The position numbers were made by a program, and so were the translations under genes. From contig CM034106.1 of NCBI GenBank assembly GCA_019914945.1, positions 1,054,001-1,118,000 of the forward strand: a stretch of DNA of 64,000 bases, in the 5' to 3' direction. The DNA is from Typha latifolia. Its lineage: Eukaryota; Streptophyta; Magnoliopsida; Poales; Typhaceae. Shown here piece after piece: positions 53,501 to 64,000 of this stretch; within the stretch, counting starts at the first letter, position 1, and the number at the start of each line of letters is the position of its first letter. The notes under the pieces were generated by a model. The model was not told the origin of the DNA. It ran no database searches and saw nothing but the letters and a program-made list of their open reading frames with translations.

Positions 53501-55951
53501 AGGAATACCATAAAATGCTTATCTTAACGTTAGACCATTTTACTTATTTGTTATCTCCTCCTTGAGAAACCTTTTTACATTACAGTTTCGTGCCAAAGGG
53601 CCTGCCAGGTTAAGGTAAGACCACTGTCTACTTTAAGAGTACTTTTCAGAAATAAAAAATCCATAACTTACAAGGACTGTTAACACCAGAATTTGGAATG
53701 TTTGTCTCCTACATATTATCACTTTGTTGTGCTTGACAAAGAACAACTTTTGGATGTTTAAACTTTAAACACAGATTTCAGTGATTGATTTGCATGTAAT
53801 TTATTATGAGACTCAGGATACAAGTGATGTTCTTTTTCTTTCTAAGCATCAGGTGGTTGAAGAATTGGAATTAGATTTCTTGTTAGAGTGTCATAAAATT
53901 TGAGAGTAATCTATGTGTGTAAAGAAAGGGCACACAAAAGGGACTTAAGTTCTTTAGCCTTTAGTTCATTGGTTCTTCATCTTGTTCATTCTTTACACTA
54001 CTCGTCTTGTCACATTTTAAGTTTGAGGGTTCACCTATAGAATACAAATAATTTTGATTCATAATTCATAATTTCATATTACAAATTGACAACTGCCCCC
54101 CCAACACACACACACAATTTTTTCAGATTGGATCTTGTCTTCATTTATAAACAGTAACTTGGAAGACAGACTTGAACATGAAAGAGAAAATTTCTAACAA
54201 ACAAGAAGGCTTATTAGCAAAGGCACCGTAGGGGATCCAGAAGTAGGGTGAGGAATTCTTGAACAATAAGGTACAAAAATGAGAGACATTCTAGTATATG
54301 TCTGTCATAGCTATACAACATCAACTTTATTCTTGAAAGCACAGATCTTACTGAATGTCTATAAGACTGCTTCTTTGTATAAATCTCGAAATAAAACAAC
54401 CTTATTTCCAGTCTTTTGTTTCAGTACTCCTATCAAGTTCAAGGTTCACATTACAGATGATTGAATTGCACATCAGATGCAATAAGTTTTGTGAGAAGTG
54501 GAAGAACCAGCATTTTTTTCCTTCTAAAATCAAAGGCATTAACTTTAGAAATAGAAACGAATCAGCATAATTGAACTACACAAAATGCATTCATCTCACC
54601 CTTCTTCGCTGCAAAATTCATACAATCCTGTATGTCAGTTGTTCAACTATTCGCATCAACATGAAATGTGTGAATACTCTATCAGCCTTCAGCTCTTTGC
54701 TAAAATTAAGTAAATACCATATAATGGAAGGCGCCATTCATTGGAAGGTGTTGAGAAGAATGTGTTGCAGCGCTGCTCACCAAATGATCATCAAAATAAA
54801 ATATTTCTCACATCTAAGATATTAATGCTGTCGTGTTAATTTAGTATTAACTTGATATGTGTTTGATTTATGTTTATCTAAGAAGGCAATAGTAACTATA
54901 AACTGAGGTGAATTCTTTTTTATCTATAGTTAACATCAGAAACAATAAAAAAGAAAACATAATTTAGGAGGTTGGCGATGTTTATATTCAAATCCTGCTA
55001 TTGCACTAAAAACAAATAATAACAGCAAGAAAAATGAAGAAAAAAATGTATGCAGAAGCATCGATTTGTAGATAGTATGCACATTCAGAGTATATGGACT
55101 ACCTTAGGGGCTTGCATTTCAGGAGAGACACCCCCACCACAATATTGCAATACTGGTGAATTGCGAGAATTGATTCGCTCAGCCTGTTCGACAGCCCTGT
55201 GATCCATCCAAACTATAATATTTCTTCTCGCATCACTGCTCCATGAAACTGAAACAGGAGATCCATCTGCATCGACAGCGACTGCAGACAATACCATAGT
55301 TCCTCAAAAGCCTCCCAAGGTTTCAAAAACCACCTTTGACCACACAAAAAAAAAAACAGAAAGGAACAAACAGAATAAGGTCACAAACCAAGGGAGCAAG
55401 TAGCTGCAAATCCCAAACCAACTACTTCCTCAGGAGCAACGTTTGCTAATGAACATGCTGCTTTCACGGCTGCGCATATCGCATGCCAAATATCTGTTGA
55501 TGATTGCTAATCACGAAAGGTAGACAACTTAGAAAGAAATGTTATGCTTTTGCCTTCTTCGTAACTAAATGAAGTATAAAAGAGGAAGTTCTAATGATTT
55601 CACAACCTCAACACAATCTCTTTCCTTCCAAATCTGTATGGGGCTACTGGCAGAGCCTAACAGCTTACCCTTCTCATCAAAGAGACCTGAAATCAAGAAT
55701 TCCTATCACTCGAAATATGCTCAGTAATCAAGAACTCGACTAGATGAATCAATAAATTTCGATAGCAAATAGGTATCCCAATCCACTGTCGGTAGATAGA
55801 TTGGAGCTATAAATCGAATTAAAAAAAGATTGGACTAGACGAAGAGGACGGGAAACGAGCCTGCCCGTGCGCTTCCAGTCCCGACGTCGACGCCGAGGAA
55901 GACGGTGCGGGGAACGGCGGAGAAGGCATTGGCGGCGGCGGTGGATGTCAT
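47512..55951 (-). CDS. FGGY-family carbohydrate kinase (ribulokinase-like)
   Basis: Fifteen exons (complement): 55861-55951, 55607-55686, 55389-55506, 55103-55281, 53227-53309, 52966-53150, 50409-50470, 50110-50218, 49888-50007, 49565-49684, 49274-49394, 48501-48654, 48026-48097 with 48025, 47814-47941, 47512-47634. They join in frame to 581 residues. Residues 20-31 are the phosphate-binding GVDVGTGSARAG. Later come VIVWMDHRAVEQA-like IIVWMDHRAV, ESWSMVFRWMDLSDWLAYR, SLIDAHAGGIGVM with the likely catalytic Asp, VLVCGTSTCHMA, DTLLACGGLAKN and RENESVLLGAAILGA. The FGGY-domain clade with human FGGY and Arabidopsis AT4G30310 phosphorylates ribulose or similar pentuloses or polyols; exact substrate is not shown. 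An in-frame Met at 56032 would add 27 residues. Four introns appear to begin with GC instead of GT. Confidence 0.94.
51619..52704. mobile_element. TAA-flanked TIR element (PIF/Harbinger-like MITE) in an FGGY intron
   Basis: Terminal inverted repeats GAGCATCTC and GAGATGCTC bound a 1,086-bp element, with TAA direct repeats at 51616-51618 and 52705-52707. Sub-terminal inverted repeats are rich in TTTGGAGCCC and GGGCTCCAAA (51635-51722). The interior holds (GA)n-rich stretches and a CGATACGGCCGATACGTATCG-like tract, with no transposase. TAA duplication and TIR fit PIF/Harbinger. It lies in the 2.5-kb intron between exons 50409-50470 and 52966-53150. Confidence 0.82.
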
Positions 55952-56032
55952 CTCGACGACGGCGGATGACCGGATCCGGTAGAGGAGGGGCGTCGTATCC
56001 GATGGCGAAGAAGTCGACCACGACCTCGACAT

Positions 56033-56717
56033 CCTTTGTATCTTCTTCTCCCCTGTTTAATAACAGGAACGTTTGAGATTAATGGTTGTCGTCTAATAGT
56101 TTGATGACGTATTAGGGATAGGATTAGAACGTAATAACGTTTCGAATGGGAGAAGGGAGGACGCCTGTCGACCGTCCGATGGTGATCTAGGACACGTGTC
56201 TGAATCTTTATTTGGTTCGGATTGTACAGACTATAGAGGAGTTTGATGGTGGGACCCGCGAATGAGATGGATGATGATAATGTGGGGATGGCTTGAAACG
56301 GCCCAACAAATCCCCCTGAACAGATTTATTAAGGATTTATGATGTCATTTTAGATGCGGATAGGTCGGAATTGTTAATAAAGACATACAAGGTTAGATGC
56401 AGGTTATACTAACCTCTTTATTTTTGACACTTCACAATCACATGCCACATATGGCCCAAGTGTAAGCTGAGATTAGCTACTTTTTATATAAAAAAAAAAA
56501 GAAAAAAAATAACAACCTCACAGTATTCAAATTTTAGATCAAACTAAGTTTATTCTGATAAAAAAAAAAACTCCACAGTTTTCCATTCCGTTATTCTTGG
56601 AAACGCCGCCATTATCAAGAAGAGAGGACTCAAAAGAACTGAAAAAAGAGTAAAAAAAAAATCGGCTCCAACGTTCTCTTTTAATCCACTGTTCTTCCCT
56701 TCACTTCGCCGCCTGCG
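56033..56717. promoter_or_regulatory. Divergent promoter between FGGY kinase and BIO3-BIO1
   Basis: Only about 0.7 kb separates two head-to-head start codons, so the two genes share upstream DNA. CACGTG lies at 56193-56198 in GACACGTGTC. A TATA-like TTTTATATAAAA lies near 56480-56491, suitably placed for BIO3-BIO1. Whether expression is coordinated is unknown. Confidence 0.5.
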
Positions 56718-59700
56718 ATGCCTCCTCTCCACCTCTCCCTCCTCCTCCTCCGCCCTCTCCGCCGCCGCTTCCGGCGACCTACCTCCCACTCCATCCATTC
56801 CTCTTCTCCGTCTCATCTCGACCTCACCCACCCCACCTTCACCATCTGGGGCTCCAACACCGGCATCGGCAAAACCCTAGTCTCCGCCGGTCTCGCTGCC
56901 TCCTTCCTCCTCTCCCCCTCCTCATCCTCCTTCCTCTACCTCAAACCCCTCCAGACCGGCTTCCCCCTCGACTCCGATTCCCGCTTCGTCTTCCGCAAGG
57001 TCTCCGACCTCTTCCGCCGTCACCACATCTCCTCCTCCTCGTCCCCTTCATTTTCTCTCCTCGCCTCCAACCACGTCATCAAATCTTCCTCCGCCGCCTC
57101 TCGCGAGGTGCTCGGCGCCGCGCCCGCGCCCGAGGGTTCGTGCTTCTACGAGGCGGCGAAATTGGGGGCCGGCGAGCAAAAGGATGAAGAGGTTAAGGAG
57201 TTTAAGCTGGTTTGCAAGACATTGTATGCGTGGAACGAGGCAATCTCACCGCATCTGGCGGCGGATAAGGAAGAGTTTATGGTGGATGACACATCGTTGA
57301 GGGAAGCATTGGGGAAGTTCTTGGGTTCTTCCTCGGGAGAAGGCGATGGGTGGAAGGGGGTGAGCGTTTGGAGAGTGATTGAGACTGCTGGGGGTGTCGC
57401 GAGCCCTGGGCCTTCGGGTACTCTTCAGTGTGATTTGTATAGGTATGTGATTTCTCTTTTTCCTCTCTCGTTTGGTTCTTTGTTTGTTAAGAAGGATGGT
57501 TCATGGTTCTTGGGTTTGGGACATAGTAAATATTTTAAGAGTTAAATTTATTGTTTTTGTCGCATAAAGTCTGATCCTTAGTGGAGGTAAGTTATGCCGC
57601 TCTGTAGTTTGGCGCAAATGAGGAGATGTAGTTTGTCACCTAAATTCTTGTGTTACTTGTTTCTCATTCATGATTTTGGTGGATCGTGTCTTAATTATGT
57701 TGGGAAATCAGGCCTTTCAGGTTACCCGCCGTTCTTGTTGGAGATGGTCGTCTGGGTGGCATTTCGTCAACTATTTCTGCATATGAGAGTTTAAAACTCA
57801 GAGGATATGATGTTGCAGCTGTTATTCTGGAGGATCATGGATTGTCAAATGAAACAGCGTTGATTTCTTACTTGAAAAACAGGTAATGTCCATGCTTTCC
57901 AATCTGTTGACCTTCTCCTCATCTTGATCTTCGAAGCTTTTAGTGAATACTTGATGTTGTTGTGCATTTAGGAAGCATTTATTAATGAGACTATCTTCAA
58001 TTATGGCCCATTATTTGTACATCAATGTCAAGGCAGCAACCAAAATGGACACTTGGCCCTAACCATTTTCCTCAGTTTTATTCAGTTGAGTTCTTAATAT
58101 GGTCTCTGCTTATCCATAATGTGATATGACGTCAACTTCCAATTAGATTATTTGCTTGCTTTATTTGAACAGTATAATATTAGCCTAATGCGCAAGGATG
58201 TTTGCATCATTTTGCTTGACCATTGGATTGATTAATAGATTAGGTAGTCAATTCAGATTAGACTAGGTTAGGTTAGTGGGCTACCTCAACCTTTTGGGAA
58301 TCCATTATAAAACTCTAGACTTCTTCTCAATTTTTGGACTTCCCTACATAACTCTTTGACTTCGCGACCTTTGGACTTTCTAACATAATTTTTTAACTTC
58401 TCGAGCCTCAACCTTACCTCCCAAAAAAGACATTTGGTCTCCCCTCTTTATAAACCTTAAATCTCTCATCTACTCTTTATTTTATTCTACTCTCTTCCAA
58501 AGTCCTTGTGAGTTTCCACCCTTTACCTCTTTTCCACAGATCCCCCATAATCTTGTCGATTTCTTGTTATCTATTTTATCACTCTGCTTCATTTTATGTA
58601 TTTGCTGCTGCTTTGAGGAAATTTAATGAGGACTGTTGGTCCTCTTTAGTTGAAATCAAAGGTAAGGCCTAAGACTACACACTATCCTTACCATCGGGTG
58701 AGATCCAAACCTAGACCTAACTTTAGCCTGCCCGAAGTCTAATAGTTGATTCATTGTTCTCTTTAGCCATATCTTTTTGTTATAAGACTTGCTGGTTTGT
58801 TAAGTTTAAGCTGTATGGATTTAATCTTGCTTAATAGAAAACTTTATGGTCATTTATTGTTTTTGATATCCGTATTGCTGAATTCATTTAGCCTACATTT
58901 GATCGCATGTTCTCCAACATTTGTTCGCAATTGTGAGTTGAATTATAATGTCTGTTGACTGGTAAGTAATTAAGTAGTATTTCATTTTGTGGGTTCTATG
59001 TATTAGTTTAGATTTGTGATTTCTTATTGGTTTAATTCTTTAATTTTCTTTATATATTATTTGGACATGGTTGGTGTCTAGGTGACTGCTGGCTCTTAAG
59101 TGATGGATAGTCCCCTAACCTTGCAACTCTTTTGAACATATTACTATGAAAGGCATAAGATTTTGTAATAGTAAAGCAAATTGCGTCACCTAAATAGGTA
59201 ATGAATAATCAATACTCTTATCAAGAATTTATAATATGAACCTAAATATTTTGTCAATTGGATGCATTAAGCATTGTATAGTTACTTCCTTTATTGGAGA
59301 AACTCGTTTCTGTGGATTGCATTCAGCAGTGGTGATTGGATGTGGCAGCACATGCTGTGTTGCTGGCTTGATGTCATTTGCACTTAGAGTGCATCCATCC
59401 ATCGTTGCCCCTAATGGTGCTCGTGCTGCACCCATACTGTGAAATCTGAGTTGGCTCTTGATGGCACCTATTGACTATACTGCGAAACTCGATATGATCT
59501 CTTTGAGGTTCCAAATGACCATTCTGATTTTAGAGAGTGGCGGAGAAGGGAGGAAGAAAGAAGAGGGGGGTATTACATCACGTTTGCCTATGAATTGACT
59601 GGATCTTTGGTCTGAATGTAAGATTTTTCTTGCTTTTCCATTTTGAGACACGATAAGGAAAAACTTGGGAATAAACTAAGCTAAGATGGCTGAATGTACC

Positions 59701-62700
59701 AATTCAAATTGCACCGGTTTTAAGAAGTGTGCTGATTGCTGAACTCAACGATGGTTGTGTTGACCGGCACTTTCGTGTTGGTGATGTACTGGCACCCGGC
59801 ACGAGGTGTGTAGCATGACACCACACTGAGCAGCGATTCGCTCGTCGCCAACCTTGTCGTCGCTCGTCATTCGTGTGCCGAAGGTCGTCGATGGAGGCGC
59901 CGCTCTTATCCGACGCCGACGCGGATGCCCTAGCTCAAGGATGAATAAGAGCTCGGGCGGGTCGGGTGTGGGTTGAATAAAAACTTATCCGCAACTTAAA
60001 GTTTTTATTCAACCCACACACGACCCACCCGAGCTTTTCTTCCTCCTCAAGCTAGGGCATTTGTGTTGTTGTCAGATGCGAGCGGCGTCTCTATCGACGA
60101 CCTTTGGCACGCAAACAACGGTTGATGACTAGGTTAGCGGTGAACGGCGACGACGAGGTCGAAGAGTGAAGGTGAGTAGTCTTCCTCCTCTTTTTCTCTC
60201 CCTCTCTTGTGGCACGACCATCCTTGGCTGAACTATCATAGGGTAAGGCTCCAGTGCACTACATTTCAGGCAATATACTTATGCATATCTTCTAGGTTAG
60301 CTTGTATAATCAACATAGCCCTTCTTCAAGAGTAAAGCACCTAGATCTCTATAAAGAGCTCACACTCTTCTCGAACAATCATATTTCACTCAGCTATTTG
60401 GCAGAGTTTGCTAGCTCCACATAGCTCTAATTGCCTGTGGAGCTAATCTGCTACCTCATCATTGGTTTTTCTAATCCGACTTACTTTCTGAATTCAATGC
60501 TCCATTATATGTGATATTTTGTCATTTTGTGTAATGATGACACTATCTTTATGACTCGCACAAACATTACGTTTGTCTCCATCAAGGTGCTCATGTGATT
60601 AGTATGAAGCTATGAATATTGCACTATTGGTTCTTATCATTCAAGATGTTATTCGGGCAGTTATGTTTAGTTGTTTGGGCATCTTTTAGTATTTTCATGA
60701 CTCATCATGCACTTTCTCCATCAGGGTTCTCCTAAATATGATTACATCAAATTTATCACTCATGTCATTGATCTGAATGATTTAAGGTATTTGTTTGTCA
60801 TAACTTGATTTCTATGGTACGCACTAGTGTTTAGTCAGCCTCAAATCAAATGTAGTTGTTCTCTTTTCTAAGGATCCTGTGCTTGTAGCCTTGTACTGCC
60901 ATTTATCCCAAAAGATCCTTTAAATAATTAGATATAGTAGTCTTGAAAGTCTGTTAATGTCATCCTCAAATCTAATGAAAGTTTTTTTTTAACCTAGGGT
61001 TCCTGTGCTTGTACTTCCCCGTATCCCTGAAGATCCTTTAAATAACTTGATGGATTGGTTTGATGAGTCTGGCACTGCCTTTAGTTCTCTTCAGAATGTG
61101 ATGTTATCATTTCATTCAGAAAGGATCCATAGATTGCGTAGCATGCAAGGAAAGGCAAAGGATATACTCTGGTGGCCTTTCACTCAGCATGATCTTGTTC
61201 CTGAACATGTTGTTACAGTAATTGATTCACGTTGCGGTGAAAATTTCTCAATACATAAGGTTTGTCTGGAAGAATGTCTTATTTACCTCTCTAAATTTAG
61301 CTGTTATGAGATAATAGTACTTTGTTTCTCTTGTTCCAGTATATTGTATTGGAATAAGAGTGTGTGGACGTGCACTTTGATATTATTATGGTGCTATTAT
61401 GCTCTGTTTTGAGAAATCATGCATACTCTTTTAAGAGGATATGTCATACGGAATTTCATTTATTTATGTGTATTATTTGAAGTGCTGACCTATACTATAT
61501 CACTGTTCTTTTAGGCTACAAATGGTCAAGGAATGATTGCTCCACAGTTTGACGCATGTGCTAGCTGGTGGACTCAAGGCCCTGATTCTACTTTGCAGGT
61601 CAGTTATACGTTGAAGACTACCCTATTCAGAAGTCTAATGTCATTGTTTCCTGTTGCTATTCCTTGCCCTATTATCAGTTTAAAACATCTCTCCTTTTAT
61701 TATGGGGCAACTTAAATATGGTTAGAACTTGCAACATATATCTTTTTATCCTGGTATGTACAAGAGTGTCCATTTATCTGGAGGTTCTGACAAGAATTTA
61801 GCGTATAAATTTTTAAAAGGGTTATTCATTTTTGAGTGGACCAATTTGGTACTTATCATGTTGATTAATACTTAATACTGATCGGTAAGGTAAGTGATCC
61901 TCGGTACTTTGCTAATTCAAATCAAAGGGTTATATAAGATCTCTCTATATCTGTGATTCTGTATATGAATGTAAAGTAAGAAACACATTTTTTAAGAAAT
62001 TGCTAAAATGCCTCGTATACTGGCATTGTCAAAATTGCCAAATGGCAAGAAGCAGTCAGTTTCAGTGATGACTGATCTGATCCAGCAATTGCTATTTCAG
62101 TCCAAGCCAAAGCATATGCAATTAAATTTTTTGTTGGGTGAGGTGATATGCTCCTTGGTTGCATATTCTGTTGCAATCAATAAGATAGTCTTGTTACCTG
62201 CCTTACTTTGCTTGAATTTGCTCCCCCGGGGGGCCTTGCACCAATATTGAGATGCTGAAATCATTTGTCTTGTTGGGGGTACATTAAACTTTACTATCAC
62301 CATAGATCTTTTAAAACTGGTTTGTGACCTGTAGGTTATAGCTAGTTGATGATGATCATCTTTAGGAGAAAAGCCAAAATGTTTTATGTTGACTCATCCA
62401 TTTGTTGAAGTAACACCTTAATAAAATTGAGGATGGGAATATGAGATCATGTCATCATTTTAAAGTTTTTTTTCTTCTGACATATACGAAGGCTTCATGT
62501 TTTAACTATTTGAACAACTGAGAGATTAATATAGAGTAACCATCTCGACTTATGAATTGAGACTGGAAGTGAAGATTTGCTCTATAGTTTCTTATTTTCC
62601 TTTCAGTTTCACTGCGAGGAACCTCCCATTTCTTTCCTTTATTTGTAGTTTTGTCAATGTGAATTTTATGTCACAGGTTTGGTATGCCATTACTAGTAAG

Positions 62701-64000
62701 CAGTTCCATTTGATTATGATTTTTTTGTCAACTCTTTTGTTTGTCTTCAGCCTTTGTCATGTTGCTTTAGAAAAACCAAGATACTGTTTTCAATTGCATT
62801 CAATAATATATCAGTATCTCATGTCATGGTTTTTAGATGTCTCATACTTCAGTAGGGTGTCTTTATCATGTTTTGCTCTTCAATTAGATGAGTTATTATA
62901 TAGGACTCAGATCCTAGACTTAGCATTTTACCCCTTTCCTAAGTGCAAACTCTCTTTCTGTGACACTTCACAATACACGTTTTACATTGACCACAAGTTC
63001 TGTTTCTACATAATCTCACTTAGTTTTTGGTACATATAAGAATTTCATTAATAAGATTGGTGTAAAGTACAATAAGCATCTCACTTTCCCTATAATTATA
63101 TTTTTCAACATAAAGATGCAGCCAAAACTATTTTTCCAATTCATTTCTGGCTTAAGGTGGTTCCAGGCTGAACTTGCAAAAGATATGGGTTATTCTGCTG
63201 CAAGGTATGGCCATGTGATGTTTCCGGAGAATGTGTATGAGCCTGCACTGCATTGCGCAGAGCTTTTGCTTGAAGGAGTTGGAAAAGGTTAGTGTCATAA
63301 ATATTTTAGTGTTACACTTTCTTCACTAATGACGCTTCTATATATAATTTGGAAAAAAGATGAATTTTATTGCATGCTTTGTGAGAAATCTGCAAAAACA
63401 ATTTGATAATCTGGTCATGCTTTTGCCATATGGAAGAATGCCACCTTTATTTCTATTGAGCTCTATCTTGGATTCCACAACCTACAAGAGGGTGGCAATT
63501 TGACATATTGTATTACTCAGTAATACGGATTTTCTGATTTTTGTTTTGTCATGCCCTTTTGGAATCTTTTTTTTCCACCTTCTTTCAATAAAAAGCTTTG
63601 TTTTGGATTAGCTGTGCTAAAACTGGTGTTGAGATATTTGTATGATATAGCATTATGCAAGTCCTGTGAATTTTAAACATGATATTGCATTATAAGTATT
63701 GTTAATTTTATACGAGATATTGCATTATGCAAGTGTTGTGAATTTTAAGCATGACTTGCTTATGTTCCCACTATATGCTCTCTGTTTGCCAATTTACGGG
63801 CCAAAGTATCATAAATTGAATGGATGATGCATCCTTAGAAATAGATGTAATGTGTTCTCCAAATAAATATATTTGGATAAGTTTGTACTTGTGGACCTAC
63901 TGGTTGTTCAATAAAATTATTTATCTTTTTCTGCATGTCATGTTTGACAGGCTGGGCTTCTCGAACTTTCTATTCTGACAATGGATCAACATCAATTGAA
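56718..64000 (+). CDS. BIO3-BIO1: Bifunctional dethiobiotin synthetase / DAPA aminotransferase (3' end outside window)
   Basis: The fusion enzyme performs two successive steps of biotin synthesis in plant mitochondria: KAPA to DAPA (aminotransferase half) and DAPA to dethiobiotin (synthetase half). Exons 56718-57442, 57712-57882, 60998-61259, 61515-61598, 63167-63287 and 63951-64000 (runs off the window) join in frame to about 471 residues of some 800. The N-terminus MPPLHLSLLLLRPLRRRFRR is Arg-rich and acid-free, a likely mitochondrial presequence. The DTBS P-loop is GSNTGIGKT at 45-53, then YLKPLQTG, LYAWNEAISPHLAA and ETAGGVASPGPSGT. The aminotransferase half begins at DILWWPFTQH (354-363), then DACASWWTQGPD, GYSAARYGHVMFPEN and YSDNGSTSIE. 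The lysine for pyridoxal phosphate lies beyond the edge. Intron 2 is 3.1 kb and hosts repeats. Confidence 0.96.
59841..60158. repeat. Long inverted repeat (hairpin) in BIO3-BIO1 intron 2
   Basis: Two arms of about 145-160 bp surround a 12-bp centre (59987-59998). The inner 17 bp pair perfectly: GGGTTGAATAAAAACTT at 59970-59986 and its complement from 59999. Farther out, GAGCTCGGGCGGGTCGGGTG pairs with CACGACCCACCCGAGC, GATGCCCTAGCTC with AGCTAGGGCAT, and AGGTCGTCGAT with ATCGACGACCT. Arms are GC-rich and about 80% alike. It looks like a foldback element or an inverted duplication; no target duplication was found. Confidence 0.8.
60863..60940 (+). pseudogene. Decayed partial copy of BIO3-BIO1 exon 3 start
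   Basis: About 130 bp before exon 3, intron sequence reads GATCCTGTGCTTGTA, ATTTATCCC and AAGATCCTTTAAATAA. Exon 3 has GTTCCTGTGCTTGTA, CGTATCCCTG and AAGATCCTTTAAATAA in the same order. The copy has an insertion and stop codons, so it is a non-functional fragment of a local duplication. It keeps a weak acceptor-like CTAAG. Confidence 0.7.

Noticed and set aside
57960..58760. Possible LTR fragment in BIO3-BIO1 intron 2
   Set aside because: A TATA-like CTTTATAAACC and CT-rich text are suggestive, but no terminal repeat, primer site or coding motif was found.
62557..63039. 160-residue plus-strand open frame
   Set aside because: It lies wholly inside a BIO3-BIO1 intron, is Phe/Ser/Cys-rich like random AT-rich DNA, and flanking exons splice across it in frame.

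Overview
This is plant nuclear DNA: split genes with AT-rich introns, GT-AG splicing, telo-box 5' leaders (AAACCCTAA), microRNA genes and many small transposable elements. The gene set is that of an angiosperm: vacuolar ATPase subunit A, a GTE bromodomain protein, a DUF630/DUF632 protein, a HOTHEAD-type GMC oxidoreductase, a fused biotin enzyme BIO3-BIO1 and MIR169. Strongly GC-rich first or last exons beside AT-rich introns suggest a monocot, but I cannot name a species. Exon models were built by hand from splice sites, reading-frame continuity and remembered family conservation. Every multi-exon protein-coding model listed as a full gene keeps its frame through all junctions.

Layout. 729-7640 (-): VHA-A, whose last C-terminal exons lie beyond the left edge. 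7641-11528: intergenic, with an LTR-like fragment carrying 62-bp tandem repeats. 11529-17557 (-): ER-type coiled-coil protein. 17558-29817: a 12-kb stretch without protein genes that holds two MIR169 hairpins 3.8 kb apart (about 21.1 and 24.9 kb), possibly on one non-coding transcript that starts near 18.77 kb. 29818-32877 (+): DUF630/DUF632 protein. 35984-37876 (-): GTE bromodomain/NET protein. 37877-43134: mostly intergenic, with a tRNA-derived SINE flanked by target duplications and an orphan first exon at 41.7-41.8 kb. 43135-46018 (-): GMC oxidoreductase. 47512-55951 (-): FGGY carbohydrate kinase. 56718-64000 (+): BIO3-BIO1, cut by the right edge.

These are mostly unrelated housekeeping genes; I see no functional cluster. 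The main observations are these. (1) The FGGY kinase gene appears to use GC-AG introns at 4 of 14 positions, where about 1% is usual. (2) The paired MIR169 hairpins have a diverged mature arm, while the opposite arm is the exact complement of canonical miR169. (3) Well-defined small transposons include a 381-bp Mutator-like MITE with a perfect 9-bp target duplication, a TAA-flanked element in an FGGY intron, a SINE with 12-bp target duplications and a long hairpin in a BIO3-BIO1 intron. (4) The last exon of the DUF632 gene differs sharply in base composition from the rest of that gene.
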